Shown: positions 25,206-33,284, numbered from the stretch's first letter. The stretch: DNA of 64,000 nt from Levilactobacillus humaensis (GCF_024345185.1 NZ_BROB01000016.1:1-64000), one strand, 5' to 3'. Translations and numbers: made by a program. Notes: generated from the letters alone by a model not told the origin.

Positions 25206-26096
25206 ATGAAAATTGCAGTGATGACGGACACATCATCGGGAATTTCTTTCGATGAAGCGGCACAACGCCACATAACACTCTTACCGGCACCCATCATGTT
25301 CGGTAACCGGCAGTATCACGAGTACTTAGACCTGTCCACGGCGGATTACTACCGTTTAATGCGACTGGCAAAGACGAAGAAGGTTGTGCCGACAGCGCCA
25401 CAGTTATCGATGAAGACGATTCAGGCAGCTTGCCAGAAGTTAGCCAGTGAGGGCTACACCGATGTCATTGTGATTGGGCCATCGCTGGGGATTTCCGGGT
25501 TCGTGAATACGCTGGCGGCTTATGTGGAAAATGTCACGGCGCTACACGTGCGACCATGGGATTCTCGGGGCGTCTTGACGGTCATGGGCGATCAGGTTCG
25601 TTTAGCGGCTGCGATGGTGCAACAAGGGGCCTCGATCACCGATGTCTTTGCACAATTGACGGCCTTACGCGCAACAGTTCACAGCGCCTTTGTCGTTGAC
25701 TCCATGAAACCCCTCCTGCGAACGGGGGAAGTTAATCCGCGCCACGCACCCGGGAGTAATCCGCTCTATGCGGGAAAACCAATGTTGACGTTTGAACCCT
25801 CGGGTAAGATGCGCTATGCCGGGAGTGCCTTGCGTTCTAAGGGCGCGCTCAGTGACTTTTTGGATAGTCTGGCAGTTGATCTGTCAGGGAAACACCCTGT
25901 CAAGACGACCATCCTTAATGCCGACCAGCCAGAGACGACGCAACAGTGGGTGGCGATTGCGCGCGATCGGTTCCCAATGGCGACCTTCGATGTTGCCCCA
26001 ATTGGTCCCAGCTTTGGGGTTCACGTTGGGGACGGCGCCATGGGCTTGGCCTGGTCGCAGGACTATCACAGTCTGATTCCGAAAGATGAGAACTAA
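25206..26096 (+). CDS. DegV-family fatty-acid-binding protein
   Basis: 296 aa. It begins MKIAVMTDTSSGI, with the conserved DTSS-type acidic/Ser motif, and continues in the two-domain DegV fold. DegV/FakB proteins bind fatty acids and can present them to the fatty acid kinase FakA for incorporation into phospholipids. ATG 25206 has GAGGAGGGTGG upstream and TATACT (25162-25167) serves as -10. It sits between the two aromatic importers but has no visible functional tie to them. Confidence 0.9.
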   Translation: MKIAVMTDTSSGISFDEAAQRHITLLPAPIMFGNRQYHEYLDLSTADYYRLMRLAKTKKVVPTAPQLSMKTIQAACQKLASEGYTDVIVIGPSLGISGFVNTLAAYVENVTALHVRPWDSRGVLTVMGDQVRLAAAMVQQGASITDVFAQLTALRATVHSAFVVDSMKPLLRTGEVNPRHAPGSNPLYAGKPMLTFEPSGKMRYAGSALRSKGALSDFLDSLAVDLSGKHPVKTTILNADQPETTQQWVAIARDRFPMATFDVAPIGPSFGVHVGDGAMGLAWSQDYHSLIPKDEN

Positions 26097-26110
26097 ATGA
26101 GAATTCGGGG

Positions 26111-26139
26111 TTGACAGTCTCATTTTTTAATGGTTAACT
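26111..26139 (+). promoter_or_regulatory. promoter of importer 2 leader
   Basis: Consensus TTGACA (26111-26116) and an extended -10 (TGG-TTAACT, -10 at 26134-26139) with 17-bp spacing, starting 15 nt after the degV stop. Confidence 0.6.
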
Positions 26140-26176
26140 GGTACTTGTAAATTGAAAAATGAAAGGAACTTCACTC

Positions 26177-26239
26177 ATGAAGCCAAACAACCTCACTCAT
26201 TTAAATAACCAATTTGCCTTTAGCTTTTTCTTTAGATAG
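26177..26239 (+). CDS. phenylalanine-rich leader peptide
   Basis: 20 codons read MKPNNLTHLNNQFAFSFFFR then TAG. Five of the last eight codons are Phe. AAAGGAA lies 8 nt before the ATG. It resembles the E. coli pheA leader peptide in principle: a run of codons for one amino acid just before mutually exclusive hairpins. The last bases of the ORF (CTTTAGC, 26218-26224) can pair with GCTAAAG (26301-26307), and the bases from the stop onward form the first arm of an alternative stem. Too short for usual gene finders. Confidence 0.8.
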   Translation: MKPNNLTHLNNQFAFSFFFR

Positions 26240-26357
26240 CGTTTGTATTCACACGTTGGATACGAACGCGCCGCTCAATTGCGTTCGTATCTATCGATTA
26301 GCTAAAGTTTTTCAACATGACTTAAGCGCCAGATAGGTACGGGTATAATCTATCTGG
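26239..26357 (+). promoter_or_regulatory. attenuator hairpins of importer 2
   Basis: Arm 1 GCGTTTGTAT (26239-26248) can pair with arm 2 ATACGAACGC (26260-26269). Arm 2 extended (26259-26269) can instead pair perfectly with GCGTTCGTATC (26281-26291, 11 bp). Further on, CCAGATAG (26329-26336) pairs with CTATCTGG (26350-26357), but AATCTATCTGG (26347-26357) can also pair with the left terminator arm (26384-26394), which would block termination. These choices suit ribosome-controlled attenuation. Confidence 0.7.
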
Positions 26358-26380
26358 AGAAAATATATCGGGGCCCGATA

Positions 26381-26426
26381 ACACCAGGTAGATTCTACTC
26401 AGAATCTATCTGGTGTTTTTTTGTTT
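26381..26426 (+). terminator. attenuator terminator of importer 2
   Basis: A 16-bp stem with one G-U pair, 26381-26396 with 26401-26416, is followed by TTTTTTTGTTTT. It stands about 290 nt before the binding-protein start. Confidence 0.9.
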
Positions 26427-26429
26427 TCA

Positions 26430-26546
26430 GAGTGTGAACCAAGGCGGTTAGGGGACGAGCATTAACGTCGCTAAGCCGATAATCCTGGTTTTGGATTATT
26501 GGTTTAGCGGGGTTAAGCGGAATCCCCTTGGCGAACACGTTTCAGA
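26430..26546 (+). repeat. structured repeat R1-C, after the attenuator terminator
   Basis: A full-length R1 copy. The outer stem pairs CCAAGG with CCTTGG. The middle stem pairs AGGGGA with TCCCCT, where copies A and B have AGTCA with TGACT. The inner stem pairs GCTAAGCCGATAATCC with GGATTATTGGTTTAGC, where copies A and B have the GATAG/CTATC version. Changes occur on both sides and keep pairing. It is the only copy ahead of a gene, but it still follows a transcription end point. Confidence 0.85.
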
Positions 26547-26714
26547 AGCAGGCCAGGCTGGCAAGATGGACGCATCACACCAGCCGCCACGTCGACTTAA
26601 ACAAAACCAAGTCAGTTGAAGAATCGGTGAGCCAAATGGCCCCATACTTATCAGTCAATGAAAATAACGAAGTGGCCAGCGCAACTGGTCCAACATACTT
26701 TGGAGGAATCGATT

Positions 26715-27686
26715 ATGAAAAAAGGATTATTAACGGGTATCGCCTTATTAGGATTGGGATTAACATTAGCGGGCTGTTCGAGCAAGTCCGATGCTAGCAG
26801 CAAGGACACACTGAATGTTGGAATTTTACAGGTCGTCCAACATGGGTCCCTCGATGAAGCCAGACAAGGTTTCAAGGCTGGCCTGAAGCAGGAATTAAAG
26901 GATCATCACAAGTCTACTAAGGTGACCTATCACTACCTTAACGCGCAGGGGGATCAGGCCAATCTAAACACGATGAGTCAACAGTTGAGCCAACAAAAGA
27001 ATGACCTTCTCTTAGGGATTGCCACACCGGCCGCTCAGGCCTTAGCCAAGAAGACGAAGACCACGCCAACCCTGGTAACGGCGGTGACCGACTTGAAGGC
27101 CGCCGGGTTGGTAAAGACCAACGACAAGCCACAGACCAACGTCAGTGGGACCAGCGATTTAACCCCGGTTGGCCTGCAATTGAAGCTCCTAGCCAGCCTG
27201 AGTAAGGGCAACAAGCCATTGGGAATTATGTACAACTCATCCGAAGAAAACTCGGTCTTACAGGTGAAATTAGCCAAGGCTTATGCGAAGAAGCATGATT
27301 TGAAGCTCAAGGTTGTCAGTGCGACCAGCACCAACGATGTGGCCAGCGTACTTGCTGGTTTGCAAGGCAAGATTTCTGGCTTGTACCTGCCAACCGATAA
27401 CCTGATGGCCAGTGCCATGAAGACAATTGGTCAGAAGGCCAAGGCCGCCAAGTTGCCTGTTGTGACTGGGTCGATTGAAATGGCTGAAGATGGTGGGACC
27501 GCGACCTACGGCATCAATTACTACGACCTCGGCAAGCAAACCGGGAAGATGGCATACAACGTGTTAGAGAACGGTAAGAAGCCACAGAACATGGCGGTTG
27601 AAACCTCCAAGCACCTACATCTCTACATCAACAAGGCCAACACCAAGGCCATTGGCATGCAACCCAAGCAGATTAAGCAACCCTAA
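26715..27686 (+). CDS. ABC transporter substrate-binding lipoprotein (TrpX-like), importer 2
   Basis: 323 aa. The lipobox LAGC (Cys near residue 20) makes it a lipoprotein, unlike its paralogue in importer 1. The mature part begins TLNVGILQVVQHGSLDEA and follows the same PF04392-type fold, with GIATPAAQALA. GGAGGAA precedes ATG 26715. The Phe-rich leader upstream predicts phenylalanine, or aromatic amino acids generally, as the substrate (inference). Confidence 0.9.
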   Translation: MKKGLLTGIALLGLGLTLAGCSSKSDASSKDTLNVGILQVVQHGSLDEARQGFKAGLKQELKDHHKSTKVTYHYLNAQGDQANLNTMSQQLSQQKNDLLLGIATPAAQALAKKTKTTPTLVTAVTDLKAAGLVKTNDKPQTNVSGTSDLTPVGLQLKLLASLSKGNKPLGIMYNSSEENSVLQVKLAKAYAKKHDLKLKVVSATSTNDVASVLAGLQGKISGLYLPTDNLMASAMKTIGQKAKAAKLPVVTGSIEMAEDGGTATYGINYYDLGKQTGKMAYNVLENGKKPQNMAVETSKHLHLYINKANTKAIGMQPKQIKQP

Positions 27687-27707
27687 ATTTAGAAAGGATG
27701 ATCAGTC

Positions 27708-28673
27708 ATGTTAATCACGAGTATCGGTCAAGGTCTTCTGTGGGCACCCCTGGTAATTGGGGTCTTCCTGACGTTTCGTATTTTAGATATTCCCGATCTG
27801 ACCACCGAGGGAAGTTTCCCACTGGGAGCCGCGGTGACCGTCAGTGCGATGATTCACGGCCAGTCGGCCATTGTGGCTAGTCTATTAGGCTTCTTAGCTG
27901 GCTGTCTGGCAGGATGGGTGACAGGGATGCTGGACACCAAGTTAAAAATGCCGTCGTTACTGGCGGGGATCCTCACAATGACGGGACTGTATTCCGTGAA
28001 CATGCATGTGATGGGTAAGTCTAACGTGCCGCTCCTGGATCAGAAGGTCCTGACGAGTTATCTACCAGCGACTTGGTCGGTGGACCTGCAGACCATCGTC
28101 GTGGGCCTGGGCGTCACCGCCCTGGTCATGGCGGGCCTCATCTGGTTGTTCCGAACGCGGCTTGGCCTTTCTCTCATGGCGACCGGGAACAATGCCGCTA
28201 TGAGTGCCGCTAACGGGATTTACACCGACCGGATGGTGATTCTGGGCTACATGGTTTCTAACGGCTGTATCGCCCTCTCTGGGGCCTTGATTGCCCAGAG
28301 TAATGGATTCGCCGATATTGGCATGGGGATTGGGACCATCGTGATTGGCCTAGCCTACGTGCTGGTCGGGGAGATCTTCTTGCGTGGCCGCCAGATTTGG
28401 TTACGTCTGACCGCGATGGTGTTGGGAGCCGTGATTTATCGTTACCTTCTGACCGTTGCCATGGGTCTGGGTTTCCCAGTCGACGACCTCAAGATTCTCT
28501 CAGCGGGCATTCTAGTTATCGTGATTTGCCTGCCATTGTTACGAAATAAGTTACAGACGAAGCAACAGTTGAAACGTTATCTCAAACAGATTGGAGTCGA
28601 TGAGCATGCCACAACCAGCAGTCTTAAGCGTCAAGCACCTACAGAAGGTCTTCTTTCCCGGAACGGTAAATGA
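27708..28673 (+). CDS. ABC transporter permease (TrpY-like), importer 2
   Basis: 321 aa, about eight to nine membrane segments, starting with GQGLLWAPLVIGVFLTFRIL, nearly the same as the importer 1 permease. The C-terminal 25-30 residues (after KRYLKQIG) are hydrophilic and coded in the region that overlaps the ATPase gene by 68 nt. AGAAAGGATG precedes the start. Confidence 0.9.
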   Translation: MLITSIGQGLLWAPLVIGVFLTFRILDIPDLTTEGSFPLGAAVTVSAMIHGQSAIVASLLGFLAGCLAGWVTGMLDTKLKMPSLLAGILTMTGLYSVNMHVMGKSNVPLLDQKVLTSYLPATWSVDLQTIVVGLGVTALVMAGLIWLFRTRLGLSLMATGNNAAMSAANGIYTDRMVILGYMVSNGCIALSGALIAQSNGFADIGMGIGTIVIGLAYVLVGEIFLRGRQIWLRLTAMVLGAVIYRYLLTVAMGLGFPVDDLKILSAGILVIVICLPLLRNKLQTKQQLKRYLKQIGVDEHATTSSLKRQAPTEGLLSRNGK

Positions 28674-29373
28674 GCGTCACGTCTTAAAGGATGTCAGTCT
28701 CACCATTGAACCAGGGGACTTCGTGGCCGTCATCGGGAATAATGGTGCCGGCAAATCTACGCTACTCAATACGATTGCCGGCACGTTGCCGGTCGACGCT
28801 GGCGAGTTACGGCTCGCCGACCATGATGTGACGCATAAGCCTGTGGCTTACCGGTCGCGTTGGTTGTCGCGGGTCTTCCAGGATCCCAAGATGGGCACGG
28901 CTGGTGAACTGAGTGTCGCCGAGAATCTCACGCTGGCGGAACAACACACCGGTAGCATGAGTCTTCGTGGATTCCGGCATAAGGGTCAGACAGCGGCCTA
29001 TCAAGAACTTCTACAGCCCTTGAACATGGGGTTAGAAGACCGCTTGACCACTCAGGTGAAATACCTATCGGGTGGGCAGCGCCAAGCATTATCCCTATTG
29101 ATGGCGACGCTGAGCCATCCTGAATTGTTATTGTTAGACGAACATACGGCAGCGCTGGATCCCCAGACTAGTCACCAGGTGATGGCCCTGACCCAAAAGA
29201 TTGTGACCGAGAATCACTTAACCACCCTGATGATTACCCATAAGATGAGTGATGCCTTAACTTATGGTAATCGCTTGGTCATGGTGCAAGATGGCCAAAT
29301 TAAACTGGATGTTCGGGGCGAAGAGAAGCAACGAATTCGTCAAGAGGATCTCTTGGGCTTGTTTGCCGATTAG
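28606..29373 (+). CDS. ABC transporter ATP-binding protein (TrpZ-like), importer 2
   Basis: 255 aa. Walker A GNNGAGKST, signature LSGGQRQ, Walker B LLLLDEHTAALD and the switch His in MITHKMSD are present. ATG 28606 has GGAG 9 nt upstream, inside the permease gene; ATG 28600 is an alternative. The 68-nt overlap with the permease, in a different frame, is long for an ABC operon. Confidence 0.9.
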   Translation: MPQPAVLSVKHLQKVFFPGTVNERHVLKDVSLTIEPGDFVAVIGNNGAGKSTLLNTIAGTLPVDAGELRLADHDVTHKPVAYRSRWLSRVFQDPKMGTAGELSVAENLTLAEQHTGSMSLRGFRHKGQTAAYQELLQPLNMGLEDRLTTQVKYLSGGQRQALSLLMATLSHPELLLLDEHTAALDPQTSHQVMALTQKIVTENHLTTLMITHKMSDALTYGNRLVMVQDGQIKLDVRGEEKQRIRQEDLLGLFAD

Positions 29374-29529
29374 CGCAGAGGGGTTAACGTTCCATTTCAG
29401 AAATAGCCTGAAGGCACAAATGACGGGGCTTAAGGACAAAACTAGTCAATAGTCGTTAATACTATACGCCACTATCGCGAATGTGTGGAGATTTGCTTTA
29501 TCTTCTGATAAATCAGCCGTATACTAAAG

Positions 29530-29743
29530 CCGTATTTAAGATTACGGATTTTTCTGAAGGTGTTCGGGGGAAGCCGTAAACAAAGTTGTGGAAGCTTCTT
29601 GTTGAAGACCTAAACGGACTAACCGTAATGAGAAGGCCACTATCCCAGTGATAGCGGCACTAAAAGGTCACCACCATCAGCGACGGGCTAGCGTCCTGTG
29701 GTGCAAGAAAGGTCCCCCGAGCGATTGCTCGGCGGACCTTTTT
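29530..29743 (+). ncRNA. candidate structured non-coding RNA ending in a terminator
   Basis: No gene fits 29374-29752. A possible -10 TATACT (29520-29525) precedes a series of hairpins: GCC-CTATC with GATAG-GGC around 29636-29658, and CACCAC-GACG with CGTC-GTGGTG around 29671-29705. The last is a strong plus-strand terminator. TCGGGGGA (29564-29571) pairs perfectly with TCCCCCGA (29713-29720) in the terminator arm, which would close the molecule. The next gene is on the other strand, so this is not a leader. It could be a 3' UTR of the importer 2 operon. I recognise no 6S, SRP, tmRNA or RNase P consensus. Confidence 0.4.
29708..29743 (+). terminator. terminator ending the importer 2 region or candidate ncRNA
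   Basis: A 15-nt arm pair, 29708-29722 with 29727-29741 (one mismatch), is followed by TTTTTG on the plus strand. Confidence 0.88.
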
Positions 29744-29752
29744 GTTATGTCG

Positions 29753-30445
29753 CTAGATTAATGACATCAAATTATTTAAGAAATGTAGGACGATGTTATA
29801 GCGAATATCCTTGAAGTGCAGGTAGGCGGCCCCGAGGACCCACCCCAGTCCAGAGTACATGAGTAGGGTTGGTGACAGGCCGGAGACGTGCATGCTACCG
29901 AAGATAATCCCAGAGATGAAGACCCCAAGGAAGTTCATGAGGCGGGTGTTCTTTCTGAAGAAGTAGTTCAAGAAGATCCCGCGGAAGATGAATTCCTCAT
30001 AGATTGGAGCCAACAAGATTGGATAGGCGGTGTTCCAGAAAGGCAACTTGACCACTTGCTGATCGATGATCTGCTGGTTAGCCGGACTCGGCAGAATGTG
30101 AAAGTGAATCAGCAATCCCCAGCTGTATTGAATGGCCATCATGAGGATGAAGAAACCAATCAACTGGGCAACGGACTTCCATGAAAAGGGTGTTCGGCCG
30201 ATCTGCCGGGGATTGTTCTGCTGAAGCTGTTTTTGATAGCGCCAGGTGATAAATGCCAGCAGTAAGCCAGAGTAAATCAGCATTGTCCCGATCAGCTGAT
30301 TGGTGGATCCGCCACGACTCGCCTGATCGGTAGCTAGCAAGAGAATCATGCTATCAATCAGATAGAGAACGAGGAAGCCCACCCACTGGAGATCACGTTT
30401 GAACCAATTCAGGAGCCAGCGGGTACTAGAACCAAACATATTCAT
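29753..30445 (-). CDS. CPBP-family intramembrane metalloprotease
   Basis: 230 aa with about six membrane segments. The Abi/CPBP motifs are present: EEFIFRG (EExxxR type) near residue 148 and the later GSMHVS and HFLNN segments carrying metal-binding His. The family resembles the CAAX protease Rce1; in lactobacilli some members protect against or process bacteriocins, but no bacteriocin gene is seen here. GGGAGG precedes the ATG. It starts 16 nt after the VOC gene and is probably co-transcribed. Confidence 0.87.
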   Translation of the reverse strand: MNMFGSSTRWLLNWFKRDLQWVGFLVLYLIDSMILLLATDQASRGGSTNQLIGTMLIYSGLLLAFITWRYQKQLQQNNPRQIGRTPFSWKSVAQLIGFFILMMAIQYSWGLLIHFHILPSPANQQIIDQQVVKLPFWNTAYPILLAPIYEEFIFRGIFLNYFFRKNTRLMNFLGVFISGIIFGSMHVSGLSPTLLMYSGLGWVLGAAYLHFKDIRYNIVLHFLNNLMSLI

Positions 30446-30461
30446 TCAAGCTGACCTCCCA

Positions 30462-30845
30462 TTAGTTGTCGTATTTACCAATTTCAATGAGGTTTTCATC
30501 CGGATCTCGGACGTAAACGGAGGTCATTGGGCCCTGGGCACCTTGCTTGGGGATGGGACCGTCCACGATCTCAACGGCATAGTTGGTGAGGTGAGCGAGG
30601 ATGTTGGCCAATGGGTCGGTGGCGATGATAGCAAAATCAGCGGCCCCAACCGTTGGGTGCTTGGCAATGGGCAGATGAGGGGCATCGGTGACTTGGAAAT
30701 TCAGCTTTTGTTTTCCCAGCTTAACGCCCTTACGGCCATCGTCGAAGGTAATAATGGGGAGGTCTAAGACCTCATGGTACCAGCGAAGTGAGCGTTCTAG
30801 GTCACTCACGGTGAGCGTAAGATGATCGATGTTTCGAATATTCAT
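30462..30845 (-). CDS. VOC/glyoxalase-family protein
   Basis: 127 aa, one VOC module pair: IDHLTLTVSDLERSLRWYHEVL at the N-terminus with metal His, and the C-terminal SVYVRDPDENLIEIG with metal Glu. Such proteins include glyoxalases, fosfomycin and bleomycin resistance proteins and dioxygenases; the fold alone does not assign a reaction. TTAAGGACTG precedes the ATG. Confidence 0.88.
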   Translation of the reverse strand: MNIRNIDHLTLTVSDLERSLRWYHEVLDLPIITFDDGRKGVKLGKQKLNFQVTDAPHLPIAKHPTVGAADFAIIATDPLANILAHLTNYAVEIVDGPIPKQGAQGPMTSVYVRDPDENLIEIGKYDN

Positions 30846-30917
30846 GACAGTCAGTCCTTAACTAGTAAATTTCAACCATTATAGCATAGATAACCCCCGA
30901 GGCCCTAGGCGGTGAAG

Positions 30918-30947
30918 TTGACGAACCCGGGCGTTTCGTGGTAAGTT
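30918..30947 (+). promoter_or_regulatory. promoter of the ABC-F gene
   Basis: TTGACG (30918-30923) and extended -10 TGG-TAAGTT (-10 at 30942-30947) with 18-bp spacing. Confidence 0.5.
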
Positions 30948-30969
30948 ACTACTTATATATTGTTTAAAT

Positions 30970-30998
30970 AAAGGCCTTGACGCTGTCGAGGCTTTTAT
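30970..30998 (+). terminator. leader terminator-like hairpin before the ABC-F gene
   Basis: AAAGGCCTTGAC pairs with GTCGAGGCTTTT (two G-U pairs), followed by ATT. It lies between promoter and start codon and could attenuate the gene. Confidence 0.5.
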
Positions 30999-31024
30999 TG
31001 CGTTAAGAGAGAGGAAGGATTTTT

Positions 31025-32581
31025 GTGCCACTATTAGAAGTTGACAACCTGAGCATGAGTTTCGCTGATAAGAAGCTGTACGAAGGTGCCAGTTTTCAAC
31101 TCAACAAGGGAGAACACATGGGCGTCGTTGGGCAAAACGGTGTCGGCAAGTCAACCTTGATTAAAATTATTACCGAACAAGAACTACCACTGACTGGAAG
31201 CATCAAGTGGCAGAAGAAGACGCATATTGGGTACTTGGACCAATACGCCGATATTCCGGCGGGGATGCAGTTGATTGATTTCCTCCATACGGCCTATGCA
31301 GACCTGTATGAGATGAATGACCGGATGACGGCCCTGTATTCGGAATACGCTGAAACCATGGACGACAAGCTCTTAGAGCGCGCCGGTCGAATTCAGGAAG
31401 AACTCGATGCGCGGAACTTCTACGGTGTCGAAACCGAAATCGAACGGGTTATCTCAGGTTTGGGTCTCGATGACATTGGTCGGGACCATGAAGTGGCGAA
31501 GATGTCCGGGGGACAACGGTCTAAAATTATTTTGGCCAAGCTACTCCTGGAAAATCCAGACGTCATTCTGTTGGACGAACCGACCAACTATCTGGATACC
31601 GCGCACATCGCGTGGTTGGAGGACTACCTGAATAACTTTGAGGGTGCCGCCCTCATCATCTCCCATGATTATGATTTCTTACAAAATGTGACGAACTGTA
31701 TCATCAACCTGGCCTTTGGGCAAATCACCAAATACCGAGGAAACTTCAAGCAGGCCATGCGGCAACGGGCCGAGAAGGAAAAGGTTCAGCAACGTGAATT
31801 CGACAAGCAACAGGTCGTGATTGAGAAGGCCGAACGCTTTATTCGGAAGAACAAGGCCGGGACGAAGTCAACGATGGCGAAGTCCCGAGAAAAGATGCTG
31901 AATCGGATGGATCGGGTTGATCCACCTTCGACGAACATCCAAGCCCACTTTGATTTCCCTTATCAGGAAACCGGGTCACAGAATGCCTTGGTCGTGGATG
32001 AATTGTCCGTTGGTTATGACCGGCCACTGTTGAAGCCCGTGACTTTCTCCGTGACGACTGACCAAAAGGTAGGTCTGACTGGATTCAACGGGGTTGGGAA
32101 GTCGACACTGATCAAGTCTATCCTGGGCATTATCAAAGCCAAGGGTGGCTCGGCCAGCTTCTCACCTTCTGCACGGATTAGTTACTTTAGCCAAGACTTG
32201 GTCTGGGAGAACAACCGGCAAACACCACTCCAGATCATTCAAGCCAAATACGAAAAGATGCCACAAAAGGCCATTCGAGGCAAATTGTCTAAGTGTGGTT
32301 TGGATTCCGCCAACGCCATGAAACCCATCGGAGAACTCTCCGGGGGAGAACAGACGAAGGTTAAGTTAGCCTTGCTGGAATTTGAACCCGCAAACTTCTT
32401 GATTATGGACGAACCCACGAACCATTTGGATGATGAAACTAAACACGCCTTGAAAGAGGCCATCGACAAGTTCCCAGGGAACGCCATCATCGTGAGTCAT
32501 GAGGAGAGCTTCTACACCGGATTGGTCGACAAGATCTTAAACGTGGAGAAGTTAAGCTTGCGTAACGCCCCACAAGAGTAA
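31025..32581 (+). CDS. ABC-F family ATP-binding protein
   Basis: 518 aa, two ABC domains and no membrane segment. Walker A motifs are GQNGVGKST (near residue 37) and GFNGVGKST (near 355); signatures are SGGQRSK and SGGEQTK, joined by a charged linker rich in Lys and Arg. This is the ABC-F layout of translation factors that bind the ribosomal E site. The length and linker recall the YbiT/YkpA housekeeping group rather than the antibiotic-resistance members, though that is uncertain. GTG start with GAGGAAGGA upstream. Confidence 0.9.
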   Translation: MPLLEVDNLSMSFADKKLYEGASFQLNKGEHMGVVGQNGVGKSTLIKIITEQELPLTGSIKWQKKTHIGYLDQYADIPAGMQLIDFLHTAYADLYEMNDRMTALYSEYAETMDDKLLERAGRIQEELDARNFYGVETEIERVISGLGLDDIGRDHEVAKMSGGQRSKIILAKLLLENPDVILLDEPTNYLDTAHIAWLEDYLNNFEGAALIISHDYDFLQNVTNCIINLAFGQITKYRGNFKQAMRQRAEKEKVQQREFDKQQVVIEKAERFIRKNKAGTKSTMAKSREKMLNRMDRVDPPSTNIQAHFDFPYQETGSQNALVVDELSVGYDRPLLKPVTFSVTTDQKVGLTGFNGVGKSTLIKSILGIIKAKGGSASFSPSARISYFSQDLVWENNRQTPLQIIQAKYEKMPQKAIRGKLSKCGLDSANAMKPIGELSGGEQTKVKLALLEFEPANFLIMDEPTNHLDDETKHALKEAIDKFPGNAIIVSHEESFYTGLVDKILNVEKLSLRNAPQE

Positions 32582-32680
32582 GTTACGGTAAGATTATAAT
32601 TCGGTTAAGGCCGTTCCCTTTTGCCTTAAAATCCGTTACAGTGAAGCTAGTATGAATTTTACTGAAAAGGACGGAAGAAC

Positions 32681-33265
32681 ATGAGACGATTTAGACAGTT
32701 ACTCGTCATTGTCGTATTGGTCCTCGTGGCGGGATTTGGCATTAATCGCGTGATTCAACGGACTTCCGCTAATCGGACGCCGGTGGCTCAGACGATTCGG
32801 AAAAAGTTTACGGCGACCAAGCAAATTAATTGGCGGGAACCTTCGGAAGATAAGGCGTATCCTAACCTGAAATCCTATCCCAATGCCTGGCTGGATGTGA
32901 ATACCAGTAAGCAGCGGGTCTACGTCCGGAGTGGCAACAAGGTGCTCTACACCATGTACTGCTCGACGGGGACCGGGAAAGACAATGCCACGCCGCACGG
33001 CACGTATTATATTCAGGCCGAGCGGGGCAAGTTCTTCTACAACCAGAACTCTGGCGAAGGCGCCAAGTACTGGGTATCGTGGAAGGACCACGGGATTTAT
33101 CTCTTCCACAGCGTGCCAACCGACAAGAACGGGAATTACATTGAAAGCGAAGCCAAACAGCTCGGCAAGACGGCGGCCTCACACGGTTGTGTGCGGTTGT
33201 CCGTGGCCGATGCCAAGTGGGTCTACACCAACGTGCCTTACGGGATGAAGGTTGTGATTCACTAA
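32681..33265 (+). CDS. L,D-transpeptidase (YkuD domain)
   Basis: 194 aa. One N-terminal membrane segment (about residues 5-22) and a YkuD domain ending in the catalytic SHGCVRLS with Cys near residue 170; the upstream His is in FHSVP. The family forms 3-3 cross-links or related links in peptidoglycan and resists beta-lactams other than carbapenems. GGACGGAAG precedes the ATG. It has its own terminator. Confidence 0.92.
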   Translation: MRRFRQLLVIVVLVLVAGFGINRVIQRTSANRTPVAQTIRKKFTATKQINWREPSEDKAYPNLKSYPNAWLDVNTSKQRVYVRSGNKVLYTMYCSTGTGKDNATPHGTYYIQAERGKFFYNQNSGEGAKYWVSWKDHGIYLFHSVPTDKNGNYIESEAKQLGKTAASHGCVRLSVADAKWVYTNVPYGMKVVIH

Positions 33266-33284
33266 CTTCACAGGAAATTTATCA

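Noticed and set aside
29440-29743. Assigning the gap RNA as 6S, SRP, tmRNA or RNase P RNA
   Set aside because: None of their conserved cores (for example the SRP GGAAGGAAGCA loop or RNase P GAAAGTCC) is visible.
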